From positions 1-13,873 of the forward strand of contig JACPSF010000257.1 of NCBI GenBank assembly GCA_016193385.1: DNA of 13,873 nucleotides. The letters are read 5' to 3'. Below, in pieces: positions 1 to 7,130 of this stretch (position 1 is its first letter; each line of letters begins with the position of its first letter). Under the pieces are notes generated by a model. The model had not been told where the DNA came from and ran no database searches. It was given only the letters and a program-made list of their open reading frames with translations. The position numbers and the translations under genes were made by a program. This DNA comes from Deltaproteobacteria bacterium (lineage in GTDB: Bacteria; Desulfobacterota_B; Binatia; UBA9968).

Positions 1-496
1 TCCACCGAGGAAAACGGCTCATCCATCAGAATAATGTCTGCATCCACTGCGAGGGCGCGCGCGAGCCCCACCCGCTGGCGCATCCCACCCGAGAGCTGGT
101 GCGGGTAGCTCGACTCGAAGCTGCCCAAGCCGACCTCGGCAATCTGTCTGCGCGCGATCTCATCCCGCTGCTCCTTTGGAGTGCCCCGCAGCTCCAGGCC
201 GAAGGCAACGTTCCTCAGCACGTTCGCCCAAGGGAGAAGGGCGAAATCCTGAAAGACGAAGGCGCGCTCCGGTCCCGGGCCGTCCACCTTTTTCCCTTTT
301 ACCCAGACTTCACCGCGGCTCGGCGGGATCAGTCCGGCAATGATCTTGAGGAGCGTCGTTTTCCCGCAGCCGCTCGGGCCTAAGAGCGTGCTGAGCTTGC
401 CATGTGGAAGCGCCAGGCTTACGTCCTTGAGCGCCTCGACGCCGCCGTCGTAGCTCTTGCCGACCCCTCTCGCTTCGACAATCGCTTCAGCCGGCA
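1..496 (-). CDS. ABC transporter ATP-binding protein, NitT/TauT (SsuB/TauB) type, partial (C-terminus off window)
   Basis: This is the nucleotide-binding subunit of an importer; it hydrolyses ATP at the cytoplasmic face to drive uptake through the neighbouring permease. Reading leftwards from ATG at 496-494, 165 codons are present. Seen in order: Walker A GPSGCGKTT at residues 40-48, Q-loop glutamine Q83 followed by the ALLPW segment usual in nitrate/sulfonate/taurine ATPases, ABC signature LSGGMRQR at 135-142, and Walker B IILMDEP at 155-161. The D-loop begins at the window edge, so the H-switch and C-terminus are missing (about 90-100 residues expected beyond). The start lies 3 bases after the permease stop codon, so the two are very probably one transcript and translationally coupled. 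The substrate cannot be read from this subunit. Family assignment is secure; the incompleteness comes from the window boundary, not from a broken gene. Confidence 0.95.
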
Positions 497-499
497 TAG

Positions 500-1267
500 T
501 CAAGAGCCTCGCACTTCAGGCGGAAAGAGCTTTCGCTCCAGCCGCTCCAGCGCGTGGATCGTCAACGCCGCCAGCACAATGATCGAGGCGATCGCTGCAA
601 ACATCTCGGGGTAGTCAGCCACGGAGCTGTGATAGGTGATCAGATCGCCGATTCCCGTCGGCGTAATCATCAGCTCGGCAATCACGATGCCGATGAATCC
701 CATCGCCAGCCCCAGCCTGAGCCCGGCGAAGATCAGGGCGCCGGCGTGGGGAAGGATGATTTTGATCACCTCTTGTCGCCTCGTCCCGAGGAAGGCACGG
801 CACATCTGGATCAGCGAAGGGTTGGTGTTTCGGATCCCCTTGTAGGAATTCATCACGATCACGGGCGCGGCCAAGACAACGACCGCCAGCACCTTGGAGG
901 CCAACCCGATGCCGTAGATGTAGGTGATCAGCGGGATGATCGCCGCCATCGGCGCCGCTTGCAGAATGATGAAGATCGGCAGGCTGAACCACTCGATCGA
1001 CCGGGAGAGTCCCATGCCGATGCCGAAGCCGATTCCCGCGATGCCGCAGAGGACGATGCCGATGACGAGCGGCTGGAGAGTCGAGAGGTAGGCCTTGAGG
1101 AGGCTGCCGTCGGCGGTCATGCGCAGCAGTGCCAGAACCGTTGTGCTGCATGGCGGGAAGGCGAGGCTGATCGGCCAGCGGCCCGCAAGCTCCCAGAGGC
1201 CGAAGAAGAAGATGAAGGAGATCAGTTGCCAGACGCGGCGAGTGGCAATCAGGTTCTTCCGCTCCAC
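500..1267 (-). CDS. ABC transporter permease, NitT/TauT (SsuC/TauC) type
   Basis: This 255-residue integral membrane subunit forms the transport path of the left-hand importer. It is highly hydrophobic with about six predicted membrane segments (near residues 13-28, 65-88, 97-118, 124-139, 180-200 and 222-240). An EAA-type cytoplasmic loop lies at about 155-173 (MCRAFLG…IKIILP), where the ATPase docks. The length is normal for BPD_transp_1 permeases of the sulfonate/nitrate/taurine family. The start is GTG at 1267-1265. A TAA stop sits directly upstream in frame, so no earlier start is possible, and no clear Shine-Dalgarno site precedes it. It lies 97 bases downstream of the substrate-binding protein gene, across a strong hairpin, and 3 bases upstream of the ATPase gene. 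The order SBP-permease-ATPase is the usual one. Confidence 0.93.
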   Translation of the reverse strand: MERKNLIATRRVWQLISFIFFFGLWELAGRWPISLAFPPCSTTVLALLRMTADGSLLKAYLSTLQPLVIGIVLCGIAGIGFGIGMGLSRSIEWFSLPIFIILQAAPMAAIIPLITYIYGIGLASKVLAVVVLAAPVIVMNSYKGIRNTNPSLIQMCRAFLGTRRQEVIKIILPHAGALIFAGLRLGLAMGFIGIVIAELMITPTGIGDLITYHSSVADYPEMFAAIASIIVLAALTIHALERLERKLFPPEVRGS

Positions 1268-1312
1268 TTAGTCTGGTCCCGGAACGCCGAGATTACAGCG
1301 CATGAGAAGCGT

Positions 1313-1347
1313 GGCACCCGGAGGCCGCGCGGGCGGCGCCGGGTGCC
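1313..1347 (-). promoter_or_regulatory. GC-rich intercistronic hairpin between SBP and permease genes
   Basis: Seen directly: GGCACCCGG at 1313-1321 is perfectly complementary to CCGGGTGCC at 1339-1347. Inside the loop, GCCGC (1324-1328) pairs with GCGGC (1333-1337) around a 4-base loop, extending the stem. No T-run follows on the minus strand, so it does not look like a classical intrinsic terminator. By analogy with binding-protein operons such as malE-malF, such a structure can stabilise the upstream SBP mRNA or partly attenuate transcription into the permease. That role is inferred. Confidence 0.55.
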
Positions 1348-1364
1348 CGATGAGATTCGATGGA

Positions 1365-2351
1365 TCACTTTAGGTTGGCGAGCGCGGCCTTGAGCGGAGC
1401 GAGGTACCAGAAGTCGTCAACCTTCAGGTTCTCGCCCTTGAGCGCGCCGGAGAGCCTGTAGAACTCCAGGTCGTTCTTGGCCGCTCTCTCGCCGCCACCG
1501 TCGTTGGGGAAGACGCCGCTCTTGACGGCTTCCTGGAAGAACGGGAGAATCTCTTCTTCCATCTTCGGTGGCAGGTCCTTCAGCAGGCCGAGCTTCTTCC
1601 GTTCCTCGAGGACCCAACTCGGGTTTGCATTGATCGCCCGCGATACCTTGGTCAGCTCTTCCAGGAAAGTCCTGATGGCCGCCTGGTTCTTGTCCAGAAA
1701 GCTCTTCGTGGCGAAGAGCGCCTCATCGCTCGCCTTCACGTTGCCGAGCGGCAGGATGATGAACTTGTCCGGCGCTTCCTTCATAACGAGGTTCTTGTTT
1801 GGCGCGTCCAAAATCGTGGCTTTGATGTTCCCCTTCAACAGCGCCAAGGCGCGGACCTGGGATCCCGGCACGTAACTCACGCTCTTGTAATTGATGCCAT
1901 GCTCCTTCGCCGCAAGGTTCATGATCGCCTCGGTCCCTGAGCCGCGGGTGTGGACTGCGATCTCCTGGCCGTCCAGGTCCTTCCAGCTCTTGTAGTGCTC
2001 CTTGTTGACGATTGGGAAAAACTGAAGCGCGCTCAACTGGTAGAAGAAGCGGATCGGGACGCTAATCTTCTGAAGAGCCGCATACGGCGTTCCCTGGCCG
2101 ACGTCGGCCTGACCGTTGATCACGGCCTGGGTAGCAACTTCCTCGCTCTTGAACGACGTGACCTGTACCTCCACGCCCCGCTGCTTCGCGCGCTCGACGG
2201 CAATCAGGAGCGGCAGCTCGTCGATCGAGATCACGTCCCCCAGCGCGTACTTGATCCTGGTTTTACCCTGCGCCCACGCGTCGCTGACCGGTAAACCGAT
2301 GAAGGCTGAGACAACAAGTACACTGACGATAGATTTGAGCCGCTGGACCAT
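1365..2351 (-). CDS. ABC transporter substrate-binding protein, NMT1/SsuA-like (Sec-exported)
   Basis: This 328-residue periplasmic binding protein captures the substrate and delivers it to the permease at 500-1267. The N-terminus is a Sec signal peptide: basic start MVQRLK, hydrophobic core to about residue 22, and cleavage predicted after AWA (about residue 27). The mature part has the two-lobe pattern of the NMT1/SsuA/TauA group: an early YALGDVISIDELPLLIA segment, then NGQADVGQG with TPYAALQ, LDGQEIAVHTRGSGTEA at about 135-150, and KGNIKATILDAP near the second lobe. The start at 2351 is supported by a consensus AGGAGG at 2366-2361 with 9-base spacing. A promoter-like sequence lies just upstream, so this is the first gene of its operon. 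The ligand is unknown; NMT1-type proteins bind nitrate, sulfonates, taurine, thiamine precursors and many other organics. Confidence 0.9.
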   Translation of the reverse strand: MVQRLKSIVSVLVVSAFIGLPVSDAWAQGKTRIKYALGDVISIDELPLLIAVERAKQRGVEVQVTSFKSEEVATQAVINGQADVGQGTPYAALQKISVPIRFFYQLSALQFFPIVNKEHYKSWKDLDGQEIAVHTRGSGTEAIMNLAAKEHGINYKSVSYVPGSQVRALALLKGNIKATILDAPNKNLVMKEAPDKFIILPLGNVKASDEALFATKSFLDKNQAAIRTFLEELTKVSRAINANPSWVLEERKKLGLLKDLPPKMEEEILPFFQEAVKSGVFPNDGGGERAAKNDLEFYRLSGALKGENLKVDDFWYLAPLKAALANLK

Positions 2352-2391
2352 CTTGTGCCACCTCCTGTCTAGAGTTCGCTATTCCCGCGTC

Positions 2392-2419
2392 AGTATCGCA
2401 AACTCGGGTTGAGTGTCAA
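2392..2419 (-). promoter_or_regulatory. Putative sigma70-type promoter of the left importer operon
   Basis: On the minus strand a perfect -35 box TTGACA (2419-2414) is followed, after a 16-base spacer, by GATACT (2397-2392), which matches 4 of 6 positions of TATAAT. Transcription would start near 2385 and give a leader of about 34 bases holding the AGGAGG ribosome site at 2366-2361. Geometry and position fit well, but no experimental support is available. Confidence 0.55.
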
Positions 2420-2573
2420 GATGCTTTATCGCGGCGCCAGATGGCGCACTTCTCGGGGTAGCTTTATTAGAGCCGGAGCAGGGCGTCGGGAAGCCTTGTG
2501 GGGTAAACATGATCAGAGGTCTACCAGACTTCTACCAGCTATCAGTAAAAGATCTATATTTTTTGTCTCGGTG

Positions 2574-3410
2574 CTATTGCCTGATAAAGAATCCGACAGC
2601 TACCGGGACCTCCGCCGTTCCGGCCACGTATTGCTCGAGTTGGAGAATTTTCACGTAGAGCTGCGCTGAGCCCCCGCCGTCGAGATTGAGGAGGTCCGTG
2701 GCGCGCACCTGCAGGGCATCGGAGGCAAAAATTTCCTGCAGCTCCGCCCAATTCAATCCTCCCAAGAGGCTATCGGTCACGGCCACGATCAGCCTTTGAT
2801 CTTTGTCGAGGCCAATCAGGGAACGCCGGCTCTGCTTCCCTGCGCCACGGTTGATAGTCAGTGGCGCTCCCTGCAGCAGCAGCAGCGGCCCCGCCTGCAG
2901 CCCTTCGTCAGCCTGTTGCGAAAGGAATTGGTCTCGATGGGTGATAAAGGGGAGGCGGTCTTTGATGCCGAAGATGCCGGTGAAGAGGGAACTCCTGGAG
3001 ACGCGCGGGTTGATCTCATCGGCGGCCACCTTGAGAAAACCCAGCGGCTTGCGCTTTTCGTCAAAGTAGCTGGCATTGATCACGGCCACCGCCCCGCTCA
3101 TTTCGGCGAGGGTTTTGACATCAGCCGCCTTCAGGTTGTATGTCAGGGTCGGCACGATGCGCGGCACGACCCAGCGGGTATCGAAGCGGAGCATCTTAAG
3201 GTCGATGAGCTGGTAGGGTTCGCCGCGCTCCAGGGTTAACTTGCGAAACTCGACCCCCTTTTGGAGCGGCCTCCATTGCCCCATTTCGGCGACGGAGAGA
3301 TTGGGGTTGCTTTTGAGCCTCACCGGTTGTTCGGATGGTGGGCTGGGGTCTGGAGCCAAAAGGATGAAGATCAGAGGAATCAGGAGCATGCTTGATTGCG
3401 GCTGTGCCAT
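2574..3410 (-). CDS. Phosphodiester glycosidase (NAGPA/DUF2233) family protein, exported or membrane-anchored
   Basis: This 278-residue protein is related to the catalytic domain of N-acetylglucosamine-1-phosphodiester alpha-N-acetylglucosaminidase (uncovering enzyme) and bacterial DUF2233 exopolysaccharide-associated proteins. Diagnostic segments are VINASYFD at about 110-117, LQAGPLLL at 171-178, RRSLIGLDKDQRLIVAVTD at 195-213 and NLDGGGSAQ at 242-250; the DGGG motif is the family hallmark. Residues 8-20 are a hydrophobic stretch, giving a signal peptide or N-terminal anchor, so the enzyme domain should act outside the cytoplasm. The reading frame is open back to 3512, overlapping the divergent Fe-S gene. 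I chose ATG at 3410 because it immediately precedes the hydrophobic segment; ATG at 3389 is an alternative. Neither has a convincing Shine-Dalgarno site, and a TATATT box at 3432-3427 would give a very short leader. The substrate is unknown: family members cleave phosphodiester-linked sugars. The 222-base gap to the next gene on this strand makes it a separate unit from the importer operon. Confidence 0.85.
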   Translation of the reverse strand: MAQPQSSMLLIPLIFILLAPDPSPPSEQPVRLKSNPNLSVAEMGQWRPLQKGVEFRKLTLERGEPYQLIDLKMLRFDTRWVVPRIVPTLTYNLKAADVKTLAEMSGAVAVINASYFDEKRKPLGFLKVAADEINPRVSRSSLFTGIFGIKDRLPFITHRDQFLSQQADEGLQAGPLLLLQGAPLTINRGAGKQSRRSLIGLDKDQRLIVAVTDSLLGGLNWAELQEIFASDALQVRATDLLNLDGGGSAQLYVKILQLEQYVAGTAEVPVAVGFFIRQ

Positions 3411-3461
3411 TAGGCTATAGATTACCAATATATCAAAACGGTTGACGGGAAAAGAGGAGCG
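3390..3461. promoter_or_regulatory. Divergent promoter region between glycosidase-like gene and Mo hydroxylase cluster
   Basis: The 51-base gap between the two divergent starts is AT-rich. On the plus strand TTGATT (3392-3397) and TATAGA (3416-3421) are separated by 18 bases, a weak sigma70-like pair that would start transcription about 35 bases before the Fe-S subunit ATG. On the minus strand TATATT (3432-3427) matches 5 of 6 positions of a -10 box but lacks a clear -35. The plus-strand leader carries GAGGAG at 3454-3459. The two promoters would overlap, so the genes could share control; this is inference. Confidence 0.35.
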
Positions 3462-3941
3462 ATGCCCCAAAAGCGAGTTTCGCTGCGGATCAACGGCAGG
3501 GATTATACCCACGAGGTGGAGCCGCGTCTGCTTTTAGTCCACTATCTGCGGGATATGATCGGGCTGACCGGCACACATATCGGCTGTGAGACCAGCATTT
3601 GCGGGGCGTGCACGGTCATGCTGAATGGGGAGGCGATAAAATCGTGCACGGTTCTCACCGTGCAGGCCGACGGCGGAGAAGTACTCACGATTGAAGGTCT
3701 AGGACGTGCCGAGGAGTTCCATCCGCTTCAGGAAGGTTTTTGGGAGTGCCACGGGCTTCAGTGCGGTTACTGCACGCCCGGGATGATCCTTTCGGCCTAT
3801 CAGCTCCTCCTGCGCCATCCGGAGCCCACGGAGGAGGAGATTCGCCATGGCCTGGAGGGGAATCTCTGTCGCTGCACGGGCTACCAGCACATTGTGGATG
3901 CGGTCCAGTACGCCGCGCGCAAGATGCGGGAGTCTAAATAG
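3462..3941 (+). CDS. Molybdenum hydroxylase small subunit, two [2Fe-2S] clusters (CoxS-like)
   Basis: This 159-residue iron-sulfur subunit of a xanthine dehydrogenase/CO dehydrogenase-family enzyme passes electrons from the Mo site to FAD. The N-terminal plant-ferredoxin-like domain has C42, C47, C50 and C62 (GCETSICGACT followed by KSCT). The C-terminal helical domain has C101, C104, C136 and C138 (QCGYCTPGM and CRCTGY). All eight cluster ligands are present, and Q100 next to C101 is the usual residue near the molybdopterin. Length and domain order are normal for a stand-alone small subunit. A GAGGAG site at 3454-3459 precedes the ATG. It is first in its cluster, so the gene order is small-large-medium, unlike the medium-small-large order of classical coxMSL. 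The 95-base gap to the large subunit contains a stem-loop. Confidence 0.95.
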   Translation: MPQKRVSLRINGRDYTHEVEPRLLLVHYLRDMIGLTGTHIGCETSICGACTVMLNGEAIKSCTVLTVQADGGEVLTIEGLGRAEEFHPLQEGFWECHGLQCGYCTPGMILSAYQLLLRHPEPTEEEIRHGLEGNLCRCTGYQHIVDAVQYAARKMRESK

Positions 3942-3945
3942 TTTT

Positions 3946-4004
3946 GAGTTGTGAGTTATGAGTTTTGAGGTAGGAAAAAGCTCGAAACGCAATCCTCGCA
4001 ACTC
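3946..4004. repeat. Nested stem-loop built from GAGTT-type repeat words between small and large subunit genes
   Basis: Seen directly: GAGTTGTGAG (3946-3955) pairs with CTCGCAACTC (3995-4004) with one mismatch, which is G-U tolerant in RNA. The inner GTTTTGAG (3962-3969) pairs with CTCGAAAC (3981-3988) with one U-G pair, enclosing an 11-base loop. A symmetric 6/6 internal loop separates the two stems. The left arm is a run of short near-direct repeats of the word GAGTT. No T-tract follows. The element separates genes that are usually nearly contiguous, and it probably belongs to a dispersed intergenic repeat family; that is inferred. Confidence 0.5.
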
Positions 4005-4036
4005 GTTACTCGATGCTCATTGCTTGAGGAGATCCC

Positions 4037-6253
4037 ATGCCAGTAAGTAAACTCGTTGGCGCGAGAATCAAGCGGCGGGAGGATCCCAGGCTCATCCGCG
4101 GGCTGGCGCACTATGTCGACGATATCCAGCTTCCCAACGTGCTTCATGCCGCGATCCTGAGAAGTCCGTACGCCCATGCGCGGATCAGGGCGATGCGAAC
4201 CGATCAAGCCCGCAGGCATCCCGGCGTGGTAGCAGTCGTCACGGGGGACGAAATCCGGGATCAGGTGGGTTGTGTTCCGGTGGCCAGCCAGAATCCCACG
4301 CTCAGAGTCCCCAAACGCTATGTCCTAGCGGTGGACAAAGTTTGTTTTGTCGGCGAAGGAGTGGTTGTGGTGGTCGCTGAGGATCGCTATGCGGCGCGGG
4401 ATGCTTTGGATCTGGTCGAAGTGGACTATGAGCCTCTCCCGGTGGTCTCTGATCCCGAGAAGGCCCTCGCTTCCGGCGCGCCCGTCATCCATCCGGAGTG
4501 GCCGGACAATGTGGCCTTCCGATTTGACCTCAAGCAAGGGAATTTGGCCAAGGCCTTCAAGGAAGCCGAGCGGGTAGTTAAGCAGCGCCTGATCCACCAG
4601 CGCCTTGCGCCCATTGCGATCGAGCCGCGCGGCGTCTTGGCCCGCTATCTGCCCGGAGAAGACGAGCTCACGCTTTGGTCCTCAACTCAGATTCCGCACA
4701 TTCTCAAAACCCAGCTATCCGTGATGCTGAAGCTCCCGGAAAATCGCGTTCGCGTTATCGCTCCCGAGGTGGGCGGAGGCTTCGGCAGCAAGCTCAATGT
4801 CTACGCGGAGGAGGGGCTCATCGGCCACCTCGCCATCAAACTTAAGCGCCCGGTCAAGTGGATCGAGGGGCGCAGAGAAAACATGCAGGGGACGATTCAT
4901 GGGCGCGGGCAGGTGGGTGAGGTGGAGGTGGCGGTGAAAAAAGATGGCACCATCTTGGGACTCCAATACCGGGTCATCGCCGATATCGGAGCCTACCATC
5001 AGCTGCTCACGCCGGGGATTCCACCGCTTACCGGGCTTATGCGGGTGGCCCAGGAGTTGGCCATCGACCCGGTCAAGATCCGGCAGAAGAATTTCCCCCG
5101 GCCCAAGGAATTTCCCTTTAGGACCGCAACCGGCCTGATTTACGACAGTGGCAATTATCAGGGGGCGCTCAACAAGGCCCTCAGGCTTTCCGGCTATCAG
5201 GGCTGGCGCGGCGAGCAGAGGAAGCTGAGAGGAAAGGGGAGATATCTCGGCATCGGCCTTTCCACGTATGTGGAGATCTGTGGGATGGGGCCGTCGGCGG
5301 CGATGCCCGCCGGAGGATGGGAGAGCGGGGCGGTGCGGGTGGAGCCGACCGGAAAGGTAACAGTTCTCACGGGGGTTTCCCCTCACGGGCAAGGGCAGGA
5401 AACCTCCTTCGCCCAGATCGTGGCCGACGAGCTTGGCGTGCTTCTGGATGACATCCATGTGATTCACGGCGACACGGCGGTGGTGCCAAGCGGGATCGGC
5501 ACCTTTGGCAGCCGCGCCACAGCGGTGGGAGGAACGGCAGTCTTTCAGGCGGCTCAGAAGGTCAAAGAGAAGGCGCGCGAGATTGCCGCCCATCTTTTAG
5601 AGGCCGACCCGGAAGATCTCGTGTTTTCCGAAAGCCGGTTCAGCGTCAAAGGAGTGCCGAAAAAGGGCGTTTCGCTCCAGGAGATCGCTCTGGAAGCTCA
5701 CTTGGCCCGAAACCTCCCGAAAAAAACGGAGCCCGGGCTGGCGGCGACCTCCGTGTTTGAGCCCGCCAATTTCACCTTCCCGTTCGGCGCGCATATCTGC
5801 GTCGTCGAGGTGGATCCCGAGACCGGGAGGATCGAGATTCGGAAGTACGTTGCAGTGGATGACTGCGGCAAGGTGATCAATCCTCTGCTCGTCGATGGCC
5901 AAATTCACGGCGGGATCGCTCAAGGTCTGGGGCAGGCGCTGCTCGAAGAAGTGGTCTACGATGAAGAGGGGCAGCTCCTGACCGGGAGCCTGATGGATTA
6001 CGCCTTGCCCAAGGCTGAGGATTTGCCGCGGATGGAGTTGGCTCGCACGGAAACCCCTACGCCGGTCAATCCCTTGGGGGTCAAAGGCGTGGGCGAGGCG
6101 GGCACAATCGGCTCCACGCCGGCCATCGTGAATGCGGTGGTGGATGCGCTGGCGCCCTTTGGCGTGACCCACATCGACATGCCGCTTAAGCCCGAGAAGA
6201 TCTGGCGCCTATGCCGAGAGAAGAAGGAAAGGCGCGCGGGAGGTGCAGGATGA
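4037..6253 (+). CDS. Molybdenum hydroxylase large subunit (CoxL-like, xanthine dehydrogenase family), with apparent internal in-frame deletion
   Basis: This is the molybdopterin-cytosine-dinucleotide subunit that would carry the catalytic Mo site. The 738 residues show the N-terminal aldehyde oxidase/xanthine dehydrogenase a/b hammerhead (about 5-130: GARIKRREDPRLIRG, LRSPYAHARI), then HQRLAPIAIEPRG and EVGGGFGSK (244-252). The C-terminal half has SPHGQGQET, GTFGSRATAVGG, VAVDDCGKVINPLLVDGQ and GVGEAGTIGS; the glutamate of that last motif, E687, corresponds to the catalytic Glu. Oddity: LTGLM335 is joined directly to R336 (RVAQELAIDP, bases 5036-5044). Family members as I remember them have about 40-50 residues here, including the active-site loop (AYRGAGRPEA in form II, AYRCSFR in true CoxL). 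The total is correspondingly shorter than the usual 770-810. The frame is intact on both sides. ATG 4037 is preceded by GAGGAG at 4026-4031. The stop overlaps the next start (ATGA). It was probably a form II-type enzyme; the substrate is unknown, and activity is doubtful unless the gap is an assembly error. Confidence 0.9.
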   Translation: MPVSKLVGARIKRREDPRLIRGLAHYVDDIQLPNVLHAAILRSPYAHARIRAMRTDQARRHPGVVAVVTGDEIRDQVGCVPVASQNPTLRVPKRYVLAVDKVCFVGEGVVVVVAEDRYAARDALDLVEVDYEPLPVVSDPEKALASGAPVIHPEWPDNVAFRFDLKQGNLAKAFKEAERVVKQRLIHQRLAPIAIEPRGVLARYLPGEDELTLWSSTQIPHILKTQLSVMLKLPENRVRVIAPEVGGGFGSKLNVYAEEGLIGHLAIKLKRPVKWIEGRRENMQGTIHGRGQVGEVEVAVKKDGTILGLQYRVIADIGAYHQLLTPGIPPLTGLMRVAQELAIDPVKIRQKNFPRPKEFPFRTATGLIYDSGNYQGALNKALRLSGYQGWRGEQRKLRGKGRYLGIGLSTYVEICGMGPSAAMPAGGWESGAVRVEPTGKVTVLTGVSPHGQGQETSFAQIVADELGVLLDDIHVIHGDTAVVPSGIGTFGSRATAVGGTAVFQAAQKVKEKAREIAAHLLEADPEDLVFSESRFSVKGVPKKGVSLQEIALEAHLARNLPKKTEPGLAATSVFEPANFTFPFGAHICVVEVDPETGRIEIRKYVAVDDCGKVINPLLVDGQIHGGIAQGLGQALLEEVVYDEEGQLLTGSLMDYALPKAEDLPRMELARTETPTPVNPLGVKGVGEAGTIGSTPAIVNAVVDALAPFGVTHIDMPLKPEKIWRLCREKKERRAGGAG

Positions 6254-7116
6254 TCCCGGCGCCGTTCGACCACATTACGCCGCGGACTTTAGATGAGGCG
6301 ATTCGTGCCTTAGCTTCCCATGGGGAGGAGGCGAAGCTCTTGGCCGGCGGTCACAGTCTTTTCCCCCTGATGAAGCTGAGGCTGGCGCGGCCGAAACTCC
6401 TCATTGATTTAAGCAGGATTGCGGAACTGAGCGCCATTGAGGCAGAGGGCGACAGGATCTCCATCGGCGCGCTCACGACGCACTACCGGATAGAATGCTC
6501 AGAGCTGCTGAAGGGAAAGTGCCCGCTTCTCCCTCAAACGGCAAGAGTCATCGGCGATGTCCAGGTACGCAACCGCGGGACGCTCGGAGGAAGCTTGGCT
6601 CACGCCGATCCTGCGGCGGATATGCCCGCAGCCATGCTTGCGCTGGGAGCGGAGTTGCTGGCTAGAGGGCCCGAAGGTGAGCGATGGTTAAAGGCGGAAG
6701 ATTTTTTTCTTGGCCTCATGACCACAGCCCTTGGTCCCTCTGAGATCCTTACCAAGATCAGAGTCCCGGTTTTGCCGGGCCATCGTGGCACGGCTTACTT
6801 GAAAGTCCCGCAGAAGGCCTCGGGCTTTGCCATTGTCGGGGTGGCGGTGTGGCTCAGAGTGGAGCGACAGCTCTGCACCGAGATCGGTGTCGGTGTCACC
6901 GGCTTGGATGCCAAGCCCTTTCGCGCTAGGGGAGTGGAAGAGCGCATGAAGGGAATGAATTTAGCCCAGAGCCTAGTCGAAGCGGCCTCTTCTCAAGTGA
7001 CGCGAGCAGTTTCTCCGCTGGATGACATCCACGCCTCTGCGGAGTTCCGCGCCCATCTCGCCCGTGTTTATACTGCCAGAGCCATTAAAGAAGCGGCAAA
7101 GAGGGCAGGGGTTTAG
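6250..7116 (+). CDS. Molybdenum hydroxylase medium subunit, FAD-binding (CoxM-like)
   Basis: This 288-residue flavoprotein subunit binds FAD and hands electrons from the [2Fe-2S] subunit to the final acceptor. The two FAD-binding signatures of the family are present: AGGHS at 32-36 (in LLAGGHSLFPLMKLRLA) and TLGGS at 111-115 (in RNRGTLGGSLAHADPAAD). The CO dehydrogenase flavoprotein C-terminal domain follows (about 175-285), ending with the typical SAEFRAHLARVYTARAI stretch. I chose ATG 6250 rather than the in-frame ATG at 6211. It overlaps the large-subunit stop as ATGA, has GGGAGGT at 6238-6244 with 5-base spacing, and begins with the expected IPAPFDHITPRTLDEAI. Length is normal and nothing seems missing. 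The overlap implies translational coupling to the large subunit. Confidence 0.95.
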   Translation: MIPAPFDHITPRTLDEAIRALASHGEEAKLLAGGHSLFPLMKLRLARPKLLIDLSRIAELSAIEAEGDRISIGALTTHYRIECSELLKGKCPLLPQTARVIGDVQVRNRGTLGGSLAHADPAADMPAAMLALGAELLARGPEGERWLKAEDFFLGLMTTALGPSEILTKIRVPVLPGHRGTAYLKVPQKASGFAIVGVAVWLRVERQLCTEIGVGVTGLDAKPFRARGVEERMKGMNLAQSLVEAASSQVTRAVSPLDDIHASAEFRAHLARVYTARAIKEAAKRAGV

Positions 7117-7130
7117 TGGGTGGGGGATTT

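Noticed and set aside
554..1393. Long open frame on the plus strand (about 279 codons) opposite the permease gene
   Set aside because: The translation is dominated by D, R, H, E and Q with no hydrophobic core or family motif; it is the antisense shadow of a hydrophobic membrane protein gene.
5036..5044. Frameshift as explanation of the gap in the Mo hydroxylase large subunit
   Set aside because: Both flanks translate in the same frame as recognisable family sequence, so the event is an in-frame loss and not a frameshift.
4715..5593. Open minus-strand frame of about 292 codons opposite the Mo hydroxylase large subunit gene
   Set aside because: It has no recognisable domain and lies wholly inside a gene with extensive family matches in the other strand; explained by GC-rich codon bias.
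6211..6249. Earlier ATG start for the FAD subunit
   Set aside because: The 13 extra residues are a basic out-of-frame readout of the large subunit tail; ATG 6250 has an ideal ribosome site and the usual ATGA overlap.
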